Source: an uncultured Alphaproteobacteria bacterium (lineage in GTDB: Bacteria; Pseudomonadota; Alphaproteobacteria; Caulobacterales; Caulobacteraceae). From it: a stretch of 32,907 bases of DNA. Below are positions 1-7,337 of the stretch, piece by piece; positions within the stretch are counted from its first letter, which is position 1; each line of letters begins with the position of its first letter. Below the pieces are notes generated by a model. The model saw nothing but the letters and a program-made list of their open reading frames with translations. It was not told where the DNA came from and did no database searches. A program made the position numbers and the translations under genes. The stretch covers positions 1-32,907 of the forward strand of contig CAIVVM010000014.1 of assembly GCA_903909375.1 (NCBI GenBank), given 5' to 3'.

Positions 1-111
1 CAGGTCCACGAACCGGTCGATCGCCCGGAGCATGTGATCGGCCGGCACATGCCGATCCAGCGAGAACTTGTAGAACAGTGCACCTTGATCGACTTGCCGG
101 TCACCCATCAT
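1..111 (-). CDS. IS1182-family transposase, N-terminal fragment (cut by window edge)
   Basis: The first 37 codons of a transposase are present; the rest lies beyond the left edge. The peptide begins MMGDRQVDQGALFYKFSLD and continues RHVPADHMLRAIDRFVDL. This is the characteristic opening of IS1182/IS5-superfamily DDE transposases (the 'DRHVP.DH.LR.ID..VDL' stretch of the DUF772 domain). Two ATG codons are adjacent at 111-109 and 108-106; the first was taken. No judgement on intactness is possible. Its upstream side ends in an insertion-sequence terminus near 173-190, beyond which chromosomal genes resume. The family call rests on recalled motif similarity. Confidence 0.8.
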   Translation of the reverse strand, partial: MMGDRQVDQGALFYKFSLDRHVPADHMLRAIDRFVDL

Positions 112-190
112 GCGACACGCTCCAGGTCTGCATACCTGAATAGAATCAGTGTTCTAGCACCTAGGCAAGGCGGAGTTTTTCAACAGAATC
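112..190. mobile_element. Left-hand end of the IS1182-like element, with terminal repeat
   Basis: This stretch separates the transposase start from chromosomal coding sequence. It contains the motif gagtttttcaacagaatc (173-190), which resembles the terminal inverted repeats of IS1182-family elements (they often read ...GTTGAAAAACTC). The exact boundary and any target duplication cannot be set because the other end lies outside the window. The downstream ORF reading into it ends at once in a TGA (182-180), which supports this as the insertion junction. Confidence 0.55.
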
Positions 191-239
191 CCCCCATGAC
201 AAGCATGAGCCCGATGGCCTGGAGGAACAGGATGCGCAT
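180..239 (-). pseudogene. 5' remnant of a membrane-protein gene interrupted by the IS element
   Basis: An ATG at 239-237 lies 8 bases after the stop of the hydrolase gene, preceded by a short purine stretch (agaag). It encodes MRILFLQAIGLMLVMGG, which looks like the start of a transmembrane helix. The frame then enters the insertion-sequence terminus, adds two residues and stops at 182-180. I infer that this was the fourth gene of the leftward operon (a membrane protein, possibly a transporter) and that its body was separated by the insertion. The 17 native residues are too few to name a family. Confidence 0.5.
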
Positions 240-247
240 CTTCTGGC

Positions 248-1105
248 CTACCGGGCGGAAAGAGAGATCCCGGGGCCGCTCTTGCCGGCAAACTCGGCAT
301 GCAACGCGGGCAGAAAGCCCGCCAGATGCGGCATTTCCTCTGCGCAATGCACCATCAGCGAACGGGCATCGCCCTCGGTCAGCCGCATTGCGCGTCCAGC
401 GACCGCTGCCGCAACGCCGCCGATGAGGTTGCGGCCACCGATGTGCTGGCCGCCCATCCAGAAGCGCGAGCGCATTTCGCTGCCTCCTGGCACGGCGCGG
501 ACATGATGGGCGAGATAGCCGATATCGACCGGCGCATCGCCAAGCCCGATGCGGGCGCAGACAATGGTGGCCTGGGTGTCGTCATCAAGACTGCGATCGG
601 TGAACCCCAGCGACCGCGGCGACAGGAAGCGGATCGCGCCCCGCACCAGCGTACTGCCGATATACTCGTCGACGATCGAGGTCTGCCCGGTATAGAGCGC
701 GCGACCGCTTGCGCCGCCCGGTGGCGTTTCACGCCACCCGACGTGGACGTGTGCCCGCGGATGCCAGAGCTTGTACTTGGCGGGCATGTCGCCATGCCAT
801 CCAAACCACCAGTCGATCATGGCCGGGGTTACGCCTGGCATGGCGGTGAGCACGCTGACCCGCATCCCGCCGTCCGGCATCAGGACGAAGCCATCCTCGA
901 GCACTGCCGTGCCGCCAAAGAGATTTTCCGCCGCATTCTCGAAACCTGGCAACAGCGGATCCGGTACGCCGCCCCGATCGAGCGCCGCGCGGACATGCGG
1001 GGCCAGCGGACCCATCTCCGGATTGAAGAAACGCGCAAACGGCTCGGTCGTGTCGGCGGCGCGATAACCGAGATAACGCCCGTCGATCGGTTTGCTGCTC
1101 TTCAT
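248..1105 (-). CDS. DAPG/phloretin hydrolase-like zinc enzyme (PhlG family)
   Basis: The product (285 aa) resembles 2,4-diacetylphloroglucinol hydrolase PhlG and phloretin hydrolase. These zinc enzymes cleave the C-C bond between an acyl group and a phloroglucinol ring. Family hallmarks are WWFGWH (99-104), KLWHPRAH (112-119), VDEYIG (E147) and the C-terminal H253-x3-E257 in HCAEEM. In PhlG the zinc ligands are two His and two Glu, the last pair spaced HxxxE, so E147, H253, E257 and one of the His at 115/119 are likely ligands. No signal peptide is visible, so it is probably cytoplasmic. Its ATG overlaps the upstream oxidase stop (ATGA), implying translational coupling. The substrate is unknown; an acylphenol or related beta-diketone is an inference. 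Length matches the family. Confidence 0.8.
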   Translation of the reverse strand: MKSSKPIDGRYLGYRAADTTEPFARFFNPEMGPLAPHVRAALDRGGVPDPLLPGFENAAENLFGGTAVLEDGFVLMPDGGMRVSVLTAMPGVTPAMIDWWFGWHGDMPAKYKLWHPRAHVHVGWRETPPGGASGRALYTGQTSIVDEYIGSTLVRGAIRFLSPRSLGFTDRSLDDDTQATIVCARIGLGDAPVDIGYLAHHVRAVPGGSEMRSRFWMGGQHIGGRNLIGGVAAAVAGRAMRLTEGDARSLMVHCAEEMPHLAGFLPALHAEFAGKSGPGISLSAR

Positions 1106-2445
1106 GTGAGGCGCGCCATATAGGGGTTGAACAGCCCGTCCGGGTCAAATTGCGCGCGCAGCGTGTCGAGACGCGCGAGATTGGCGGGCGCCATGAACGG
1201 CGCGGGCCGGCGCCCAAGATTTTCATCGGCCAGCTGGATGCCGACGCTGTGAGCCTGCAGGGCGCGCATGTGATCGGTCGCCCAGCTTTCATCTTCCGGG
1301 CGCGCCACGCCGCCGCGCAGCCCGCCATAGAGTGCTAGATAGGTCCGCGCCTCGAGCGAGAAGGCCATGTCAGGCCGCGTCGCTGGTCCATTCCAGTTGA
1401 GCCAGAGCGCATGACTGGGGGCAGCCGGCTGGCTATCGGCGATACGCCGCAAGGCCGGCAGTAGAGGCTCGATCGGCGTGTTCATCCACATGCTGTCTGC
1501 TGTCCAGCGGGTGTTGGGCAGGAACAGGGTTTTCTCGCCGCCCTTCATCATCATGCCCAGCGAGACCGGCAGCAGCGGCAGGGTAAAGCTGGCAAGGCGC
1601 CGGATCGGGCTCCTGTCGATGAACTCCACCGCCGCGCGCGCCTCGCTCCAGCTTCCGGCCAGGACCGGCGTCAGAACCTGGATGCCATGCGAGAATATCC
1701 CCATTGCCCGACGATCGAAGACGAGCTGGAACTCCACAAAAGGGGCCACCGAAGGTCCGACCTGATCCGCCCACGCCATAACAGCTTCGAGGTGGCGGAT
1801 ACGGAATACCTGGACCTTCATGCCGACGAATTTCGGCCGTGGGTGAAGCCGCAGATGAAATCGCAGGACGACGCCGAAGAAGCCGGGTCCAGCCCCGCGC
1901 GCCGCCCAGAGCAGTTCAGGGTTTTCCGTTTCACTGGCATGGACCAGAGAGCCGTCGGCGAGAACGACATCGATGCCGATGACGCTCTGACACGCGAGCC
2001 CCGATGCGCGGCTGTTCCAGCCAAAGCCGCCCTGCAGCAGGAACCCACCCATGCCAACCGTGTAGGCGTGGGCCACCGGGAAGAAGAGCTTGTGCTTGAC
2101 GAGGGCGGCATCGAAATCCCCGGCCAGACAGCCGGGGCCGATCGTTGCCGTGCGACTGGCCGCGTCGATCGAAATGCTGTCGAGGCGCGACAGGTCAATC
2201 AGCATGCCGTCGTCACGAATATGGTTCTGCGCCCAGCTGTGCCCACCCGAGCAGATACCGATGGTCAGGCCCAGGTCCCGCGCCTGCCGAACCGCAGCGA
2301 CAACATCAGCATCGGTATTGGCCTGAACGATCAATGCCGGGCGGCGGCCCGGATCCTGCGCGTTGAAGCTGGTTCCAAGCAGCGCCGCATCAAAGTCGAC
2401 GGCGTCCCTGGCAATGGTCCGGCCTGAACCGGCGCGCGGCTTCAC
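1102..2445 (-). CDS. FAD-dependent oxidase, VAO/berberine-bridge-enzyme-like
   Basis: This 447-aa flavoprotein has a PCMH-type FAD-binding domain (about residues 35-205) and a C-terminal BBE segment ending DPDGLFNPYMARL. The motif SGGHSW (67-72) provides the histidine (H69) that normally carries 8-alpha-linked FAD. The second flavin loop reads AYTVGMGGFLLQGGFG, so the position that is cysteine (CPTVG) in bicovalent berberine-bridge enzymes is alanine here (A127). Single covalent attachment is therefore expected. Family members oxidise alcohols, sugars, alkaloids or phenolics with O2. It overlaps the regulator upstream and the hydrolase downstream by ATGA junctions, so all three are one operon. 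The likely role is oxidation of an aromatic or polyketide substrate in the same pathway; the substrate is not readable from sequence. Confidence 0.85.
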   Translation of the reverse strand: MKPRAGSGRTIARDAVDFDAALLGTSFNAQDPGRRPALIVQANTDADVVAAVRQARDLGLTIGICSGGHSWAQNHIRDDGMLIDLSRLDSISIDAASRTATIGPGCLAGDFDAALVKHKLFFPVAHAYTVGMGGFLLQGGFGWNSRASGLACQSVIGIDVVLADGSLVHASETENPELLWAARGAGPGFFGVVLRFHLRLHPRPKFVGMKVQVFRIRHLEAVMAWADQVGPSVAPFVEFQLVFDRRAMGIFSHGIQVLTPVLAGSWSEARAAVEFIDRSPIRRLASFTLPLLPVSLGMMMKGGEKTLFLPNTRWTADSMWMNTPIEPLLPALRRIADSQPAAPSHALWLNWNGPATRPDMAFSLEARTYLALYGGLRGGVARPEDESWATDHMRALQAHSVGIQLADENLGRRPAPFMAPANLARLDTLRAQFDPDGLFNPYMARLT

Positions 2446-3131
2446 GACGCTTCTCCGGCCGGGGGCTGGATCGGCGGCAGCGCCAGCCAGCGCATCGGCA
2501 GCGAAGGGGCCGACGCCAGCGCAACCGGTTCATGGCCCAGGGCCTCGGCGGCGGTCGGATCAAGCCCCAACAGCTGCAACAACCGGATCGTAGCGGGTTC
2601 GATGGCGGTGAGTGGCAAGGCGCCCCGATGCAGATCAAGCGCGAGGCCGCTGATGGCGCCCGCCATCATGCTCGTTGTCAGGTCGAGGTCGGAACTGTGG
2701 AAGAGGCCAAGCCGTTGGCCTTCGGCAATATCAAGCTTCAGCCGAAGCCGCAGTTCCGAGACAAGACTGTCGGCGGGCAGGCCAACATCAAAGATGAGGC
2801 GGCCCAAACCTGGTTCGGTTGCCACCATAAACAGGGTCTGGCGCGTGATGCGCGCAAAGCGCTGAGCCGGGTCGGCCAGATCCAGGTTCAACCCTGCAAT
2901 GCTCGCCGCATGGCTCGCGCCCAGAAGCTCACCCAGGTCGACAACCAGGGCGGCGACGTCCGGATAGTAATTGTAGAACGTCGCATGCACCACGCCGGCA
3001 TGATCTGTGATCCGGCCGATGCCGAGCGCTGCCGCTGTATGCGTCATCAAGAGCGCCTGGGCCGCGCCAAGCAACTGGTCCCGCGTTCTGGCCCTTTTGG
3101 AACCGCGCAATCTTGTGGATGTGAGCATCAT
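2442..3131 (-). CDS. TetR/AcrR-type transcriptional regulator, probable operon repressor
   Basis: The N-terminus has a TetR helix-turn-helix (RARTRDQLLGAAQALL ... FYNYYPDVAAL), followed by a helical ligand-binding region of about 150 residues. The gene heads the leftward operon, and its stop overlaps the oxidase ATG. Three starts are possible: 3149, 3131 and 3128. I prefer 3131 because the 40-bp palindrome at 3131-3170 would then lie immediately upstream rather than inside the gene, but no clear Shine-Dalgarno decides it. Autorepression through that palindrome, relieved by an aromatic ligand, is the expected mode and is an inference. It parallels PhlF, a TetR repressor of phloroglucinol genes in Pseudomonas, although I do not claim orthology. 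Confidence 0.82.
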   Translation of the reverse strand: MMLTSTRLRGSKRARTRDQLLGAAQALLMTHTAAALGIGRITDHAGVVHATFYNYYPDVAALVVDLGELLGASHAASIAGLNLDLADPAQRFARITRQTLFMVATEPGLGRLIFDVGLPADSLVSELRLRLKLDIAEGQRLGLFHSSDLDLTTSMMAGAISGLALDLHRGALPLTAIEPATIRLLQLLGLDPTAAEALGHEPVALASAPSLPMRWLALPPIQPPAGEAS

Positions 3132-3170
3132 TATTTGACGTAATATCATTTTTGGTATTTCGTCAAATTA
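3131..3170. promoter_or_regulatory. 40-bp imperfect palindrome, likely TetR operator
   Basis: The arms are ttatttgacgtaatatc (3131-3147) and ggtatttcgtcaaatta (3154-3170), separated by 6 bases. They include a perfect 8-bp outer match, atttgacg/cgtcaaat, centred at 3150.5. It lies exactly at the regulator's start and is much more AT-rich than its surroundings. Each arm also carries TTGACG, which could serve as a -35 hexamer, so a bound repressor would block the promoter. Function is inferred from position and symmetry. Confidence 0.65.
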
Positions 3171-3460
3171 CAGGAACAGCCCGTCAGGCGGTCTGAGCCG
3201 GAACGGGCGCTGCCGCCGCGGGTTCGCGGAAGTGAGGGGCCCGAGCTGGCGTGTGCCGATAGTCTTCCATGTGACTTCGGCGCCTTGCAGGGCCGGCAGT
3301 TCCGCGACGTCTCGAAAGCTGAGCGTGGGTTCGTCGCAGACCCAGACGGCTTAATGGATCACGTCGACCAACAGCCGATGTCATCCCGGCAAGCGCGGAA
3401 TGTCTTGAGACAGTTTGTCGATCGTCGGCCCGCACCGCCACGCACCCGACCGTGCGTCGC
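3171..3460. other. Intergenic stretch without a convincing gene
   Basis: No ORF here has recognisable protein features on either strand. A minus-strand frame (about 3180-3345) reads EPTLSFRDVAELPALQG and onward without a stop until the region ends, but begins after an in-frame stop; it could be a gene remnant. Near 3381-3400 the sequence catcccggcaagcgcgg resembles a decayed copy of the GC-rich palindromic repeat seen perfectly at 32756-32773. No terminator hairpin with a T-run was found. Confidence 0.4.
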
Positions 3461-4234
3461 CTATCGTCCGCTCTGGCCGTCATCGACGCGGATACAGGCG
3501 CCGGTGACTACCTCCGAGGCGGGCGACACCAGGAACAACAGGGTCGAGTCCAGTTGTGCCGGGTCGCCGATGCGCTTGCGCGGGAAGCGCTGCGAGATAT
3601 CGCCCACCCGTGAAAGCATCCCATCCATCATCTCCGAGGAAAAAGCGCCCGGCGCGATCGCGTTGACGTTGATGTTGGCGCTGGCCCATTCCACGGCCAG
3701 GGCTTCGGTCATGCGCACGACCGCCGACTTGGTGATGGAATAGAGCGCCGCGCCATTGCCGCTGTACTCAAAGGCCGCCACAGAGGCGATGTTGACGATC
3801 CGGCCAGGCTGTTTGGCGGCCATCAGTCGTCGGGCCACCTCGCAGGACAGAATATAGGGCGCGCGAAGGTTCACGCCGATCACTCGGTCAATCAGGTCCA
3901 CCGACATTTTCACCGCGCGCTGGGCGTCCGGTATGCCGGCGTTGTTCACGAGGATATCAACGGTCCCCAGCGCCGCCTCGGCCTGGCCCACGACGGCCAG
4001 GAGCTGGTCGGCGTCGGTGACGTCGAGCTCCAGAGCGAGGGCCTCGCCGCCTTCAGCCCGGATCTCGGCCGCCAGGGATTCCAGCCGGTCCAGCCGCCGC
4101 GCGGTGAGCGCCACCCTGGCGCCGCAACGCGCCAGGGTTTTCGCAAAGCGAACGCCGAGACCGGAGGATGCCCCTGTCACGAGGGCCGTATGACCCGTCA
4201 GGTCCGTCGAGACATTCGGGATGGGGTAGGTCAT
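3461..4234 (-). CDS. Short-chain dehydrogenase/reductase (classical SDR)
   Basis: This 257-aa protein has the full classical SDR set. The Rossmann glycine motif is TGASSGLG (20-27), followed by NNAG (97-100). The catalytic residues are S151, Y165 and K169 (YSITK), and the C-terminal substrate region lies after INVNAIAPG. The motif set is complete, so NAD(P)H-dependent oxidoreduction of an alcohol/ketone is expected; the substrate is unknown. It points left, towards the TetR operon, about 300 bases away, so it may or may not be co-regulated. A decayed partial copy of this very gene lies at 5686-5838, indicating a local duplication. The ATG is supported by the match of both copies from the first residues (MTYPIPNVSTD / MTCPIPNVSTD). 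Confidence 0.88.
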   Translation of the reverse strand: MTYPIPNVSTDLTGHTALVTGASSGLGVRFAKTLARCGARVALTARRLDRLESLAAEIRAEGGEALALELDVTDADQLLAVVGQAEAALGTVDILVNNAGIPDAQRAVKMSVDLIDRVIGVNLRAPYILSCEVARRLMAAKQPGRIVNIASVAAFEYSGNGAALYSITKSAVVRMTEALAVEWASANINVNAIAPGAFSSEMMDGMLSRVGDISQRFPRKRIGDPAQLDSTLLFLVSPASEVVTGACIRVDDGQSGR

Positions 4235-4410
4235 GGCCTGGGTCCTTGGTTTTCAGCGCGCTGATGACGCTTCCATAGGGTCGTTCATACAACCCGACGG
4301 CCAGGAAGAAAGAGCTCGTTCGCAGGCGGCGCCGTTGCGTCACTGGCGTTGGCGACATGACAAACCCCGCCGCCCGGATCAAACCATTGGGCAACCCGCG
4401 CTGGGCAACC

Positions 4411-4884
4411 TCAGGCCTCTCGGGCCCGCTTGTCCGTGACATCGCTCAGTCCCTGAAGCACCGTCTTGCGTTGGGCGGCCGATAGCTTCTGACCCTGGGC
4501 TCTCAGGACCTTGAGAGTCGCGACATGGACGTCAACAGCATCGCAGTCGCGGATGTTGCTGGCCCGGCTTCGCGCAACCAGCTCGCAAATCGCCCGCGCA
4601 GCTTCTTCAACGCCGGAGCCCGGCAGGCCGCCGCCGGCGTCGATGATGCGGGACGCATGTTCATAGAGTTGATCCAGGGAAAGCGACGCGCGATCGGGGT
4701 TGCCGGCGCCGTACAACAGATCGATTGCCGCCAGTTCCTCATCGATGATGGCCAGACTGGCGTCCTCGAGGCTTTCCAATGCCGCGTCGGCGCGTTTGAC
4801 AGCTTCGCCGACCGCAATCCCGCCACCTCGCTTTACAAGCTGGGTCAGCTTGTTGGGAACCCGGACAATCTTGACGCCGCTCAC
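4411..4884 (-). CDS. CheE-like small helical protein coupled to a response regulator
   Basis: This 157-aa protein is largely alpha-helical and lacks membrane segments. It begins with a basic stretch (VRVPNKLTQLVKRGG) followed by helices rich in Ala, Glu and Leu. Its GTG start overlaps the stop of the upstream response regulator (GTGA), so the two are translated together. I recall similar proteins of about this length called CheE next to CheY-type regulators in Caulobacter chemotaxis clusters, but I cannot verify the match. The likely role is as a partner or output of the response regulator. No catalytic motif is visible. Confidence 0.6.
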   Translation of the reverse strand: MSGVKIVRVPNKLTQLVKRGGGIAVGEAVKRADAALESLEDASLAIIDEELAAIDLLYGAGNPDRASLSLDQLYEHASRIIDAGGGLPGSGVEEAARAICELVARSRASNIRDCDAVDVHVATLKVLRAQGQKLSAAQRKTVLQGLSDVTDKRAREA

Positions 4885-5471
4885 AGAACCACCTTTTCCG
4901 GTTTCATCGCTGGATTGATCTGATCCTGATCGGGATTGGGTTCACTGGCTTCCCTGACTGCGGCCTTGAGGTCGCCACTGCGGCGACCGTCGATTCCGTA
5001 GGGGGCCCCCAGTCGTTTGAAGCGTCTGTCCGGTCCGGTGTAGGCGTCAGACTGAATGAACTGGCGGTCCTCATGGCTGAGCCAGAACAGCCGTTGCAGC
5101 AGCACTCTGGGGACCAGCGGCTTGGCTATGGTGAAATTGGCGCCGAGATCGCGGCCCTTGGTCACGTCGGATTCGGGGGTGTGTCCGGTAATGATCACGA
5201 CGGGCAAATAGCGCTCCGATTCTGGCGCCTCGAGCCGGATCCACTCCGTCAGTTCATAGCCCGTTTCGCCCGGCATCTGGGCGTCTGTCAGCACGACGTC
5301 AATTCCACCGCGATTGATGGCCTCCTTCGCGGCGCCTGCACTATCTGCCTTGACGATGTTGCGGACGCCAAATCCAGAAACCACCTGCTCCATGATTTTG
5401 AGAGCATGCGCGTTGTCGTCCACCAGGAGAAATCGGATGCCCTCCAGGTTAAGCCGATCTCCTTCGCGCAT
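4881..5471 (-). CDS. Response regulator with C-terminal YTGPDRR tail
   Basis: The receiver domain (about residues 10-135) has the acidic pair DD, phosphoacceptor D in VLTDAQMPG, T in VIITGHT and K in IAKPL, so it should be phosphorylatable. No DNA-binding domain follows. Instead there is a tail of about 60 residues containing YTGPDRRFK, a motif common in alphaproteobacterial CheY-like proteins. A TTG at 5480 would add three residues; the ATG at 5471 is preferred. The gene overlaps the CheE-like gene by four bases. No histidine kinase is encoded nearby. A role in chemotaxis or another two-component pathway is inferred. Confidence 0.85.
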   Translation of the reverse strand: MREGDRLNLEGIRFLLVDDNAHALKIMEQVVSGFGVRNIVKADSAGAAKEAINRGGIDVVLTDAQMPGETGYELTEWIRLEAPESERYLPVVIITGHTPESDVTKGRDLGANFTIAKPLVPRVLLQRLFWLSHEDRQFIQSDAYTGPDRRFKRLGAPYGIDGRRSGDLKAAVREASEPNPDQDQINPAMKPEKVVL

Positions 5472-5685
5472 CCGCTTCAATTCAGGGGCCCTCTTGTCTT
5501 ACCATATATCGGGTTCAATTGGGTTCCGTGTTCCGGAAATCTTGCTCACTATCCCGATAAGTATCGTGATCGGAAGTTGACTGTCCAGCGCCGCTGGCAT
5601 CAAAGCTCCCCAAAGGACCATCAATCTGGCCCTCAGTCACAGCTCCGGGATCGAGCAGGGCAAACCGGGCGTTCACGCGGCACGA

Positions 5686-5838
5686 CAATCGGTCCAGCCG
5701 CCGCGCGGTAGGCGCCACCCCGGCGCCGCAACGCGCCTGGGTCCGGGAGAACCGCACGCCGAGGTCCGATGAGGCGCCGGTAAACAGCGCGACGCGGCCG
5801 GTGTGGTCCGTGGAGACGTTCGGGATGGGGCAGGTCAT
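5686..5838 (-). pseudogene. Decayed 5' copy of the neighbouring SDR gene
   Basis: Fifty-one codons match the start of the SDR at 3461-4234: MTCPIPNVSTDHTG, then GASSDLGVRF and ARRLDRL. The reading frame continues to 5515 without further similarity, so homology breaks at about 5686. The glycine motif has lost a key glycine (TGASSDLG for TGASSGLG) and the catalytic half is absent. The remaining bases of 5472-5931 hold nothing else I recognise. This is a truncated duplicate, not a working enzyme. Confidence 0.8.
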
Positions 5839-5931
5839 GGGCGGACTTCCTTTGAACGGCGACTGCGCCACGGTTCCGGTAGCCAGTTGCCGCCTTTGTC
5901 GGGAATCCCGCCAGCCGCATGATCGACCAAC

Positions 5932-7059
5932 TCAGGCAGCCTTGTTTGATGCTTTGTCCTGGTTCACGCAAAGCAGGCCATCTTCAAAGTCGAGGAAGAT
6001 CTCCATCAGTTCGTCGGGACTGACCGACACCCGACGCCCCAGGGGGAACCTGTAGCGCCAGAAGCTCAGAATATGCTGGACCGCGCCGGACTGCTCGCCC
6101 AGCGACATGAACATCTCGGGCGCGGCGAGCAGGAAATCGCGGAAGGCTGTGGGCTGGCCGTCCTGCGTAAGTGACGCGAAGGCCTTGTCGTACACCGAAA
6201 GCATCCCGTTGACGCCATCCACCGCCTGGGAGATCGCGGCTTCCAGTCGTGTCCGGGCCCTGGGCAGATAGTTGTTGAAGTCCGCGGATTTCGGGCCGAG
6301 CGGACGGATTGTCGCCACCTCCTGGAGCACCTGACCGAGTTGTGGTGTCAGCTCATCCAGAACCCATTTATAGTAGAGGAATCCGCGCCACCCGAAAACG
6401 CCGTCGGCGTAGTCCTTGTCGTTGAGACGCAGGACCTCCTTGAGCGGGCCGAAACCCTCATCCGGAGAGTTTGACAGGAGTTTTTCTACAAGCTTGGCCG
6501 CCGCTTGCGACGCATCGCCTGCTTGTCCTGAAGACAGACTTACCAGCGCTGTCACCTGCGTCCGTACGTACGCGAACATTCGTTCAACGTCAGCATCCGA
6601 GATGGCGAAATAGCCGCGTGCCGGCTCGAAGCCATTTCGTTTCAGATTCTCTCTCAGGAGAAACGGGTCGAGCGAGGGGAGTTCGTCGATGAGTTCAAGC
6701 ACCAGACGATCACGCCGACCGGATCGCAGGCCTTCTCCGAACATTTCCACGGCGGTTTCGTCAAAGTCGCGTTGCCCCACCATCAGGAAGCGCGCGCCAA
6801 GCTTGAGGTCAGATCCGTCGATCGGAGTCATGATCTTCGTCGCTGTCGCCCGTGGCTTCGAGAACATTTCAAGTTCGGTGGGCCGAATCCGATGCTTGAC
6901 GATGATGCTAGCGTTGAGAATGCGGCTCTCGAAAAATGGCCGCGCCTTCAGCGCCGGGTCATCCTTTGAGCGACGTAGCGTAGCAGACAAATTCAGGACG
7001 CGCGCGGTGGAAGCCGATTCCTCAAGCGCCACCAGGCTTCTAACGGTGCGATCTTTCAC
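5932..7059 (-). CDS. Conserved-looking protein of unknown function, 375 aa
   Basis: I do not recognise this family. The start is GTG at 7059, preceded by GGAAG at suitable spacing. The first 60 residues are basic and polar. Residues 75-150 look like an alpha/beta segment (GARFLMVGQRDFDETAVEMF). From about 155 onward the protein is mostly helical, including a long region rich in Leu, Asp and Phe (EFLLD-type acidic helices) near the end. There is no signal peptide or transmembrane segment, so it should be cytoplasmic. It is followed by the SDR fragment and the response-regulator pair in the same orientation, suggesting a possible signalling link. GC content and codon use look slightly lower than in the housekeeping genes to the right. 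The 278 bases between it and the helicase gene hold no convincing gene. Confidence 0.65.
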   Translation of the reverse strand: MKDRTVRSLVALEESASTARVLNLSATLRRSKDDPALKARPFFESRILNASIIVKHRIRPTELEMFSKPRATATKIMTPIDGSDLKLGARFLMVGQRDFDETAVEMFGEGLRSGRRDRLVLELIDELPSLDPFLLRENLKRNGFEPARGYFAISDADVERMFAYVRTQVTALVSLSSGQAGDASQAAAKLVEKLLSNSPDEGFGPLKEVLRLNDKDYADGVFGWRGFLYYKWVLDELTPQLGQVLQEVATIRPLGPKSADFNNYLPRARTRLEAAISQAVDGVNGMLSVYDKAFASLTQDGQPTAFRDFLLAAPEMFMSLGEQSGAVQHILSFWRYRFPLGRRVSVSPDELMEIFLDFEDGLLCVNQDKASNKAA

Positions 7060-7337
7060 GGGTTTGCTTCCGTCATATTCGTTTGACCCTGCAGATCGGC
7101 TCCGCGCCCCATGGGTGGACCGACCAACTTTCCGCTATGATCGGCTGAAACAGGAAACATCCTCCTAATCTCGCCAACAAAATCTGTTCGTTCAAAGTTT
7201 GCCACGCGAAGAGGTGTCGATAGCCGACCCAAAGTTGCTGACTTAGCTGAAGACAATTCAAGGTTTCACTCAGTTTGCTTCAACTGCGTGCCAATCCGCC
7301 GCTTGCCCGACTCTCCTCGTCATCCCACCTTTAGGTC

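Noticed and set aside
34..426. Plus-strand frame over the IS junction and hydrolase end
   Set aside because: It crosses an insertion-sequence boundary and is antisense to two better-supported genes.
7056..7261. 62-66-codon frames upstream of the 375-aa protein
   Set aside because: Both begin with TTG, lack a ribosome site and have no recognisable content; the ATGA-like overlap of one looks accidental.
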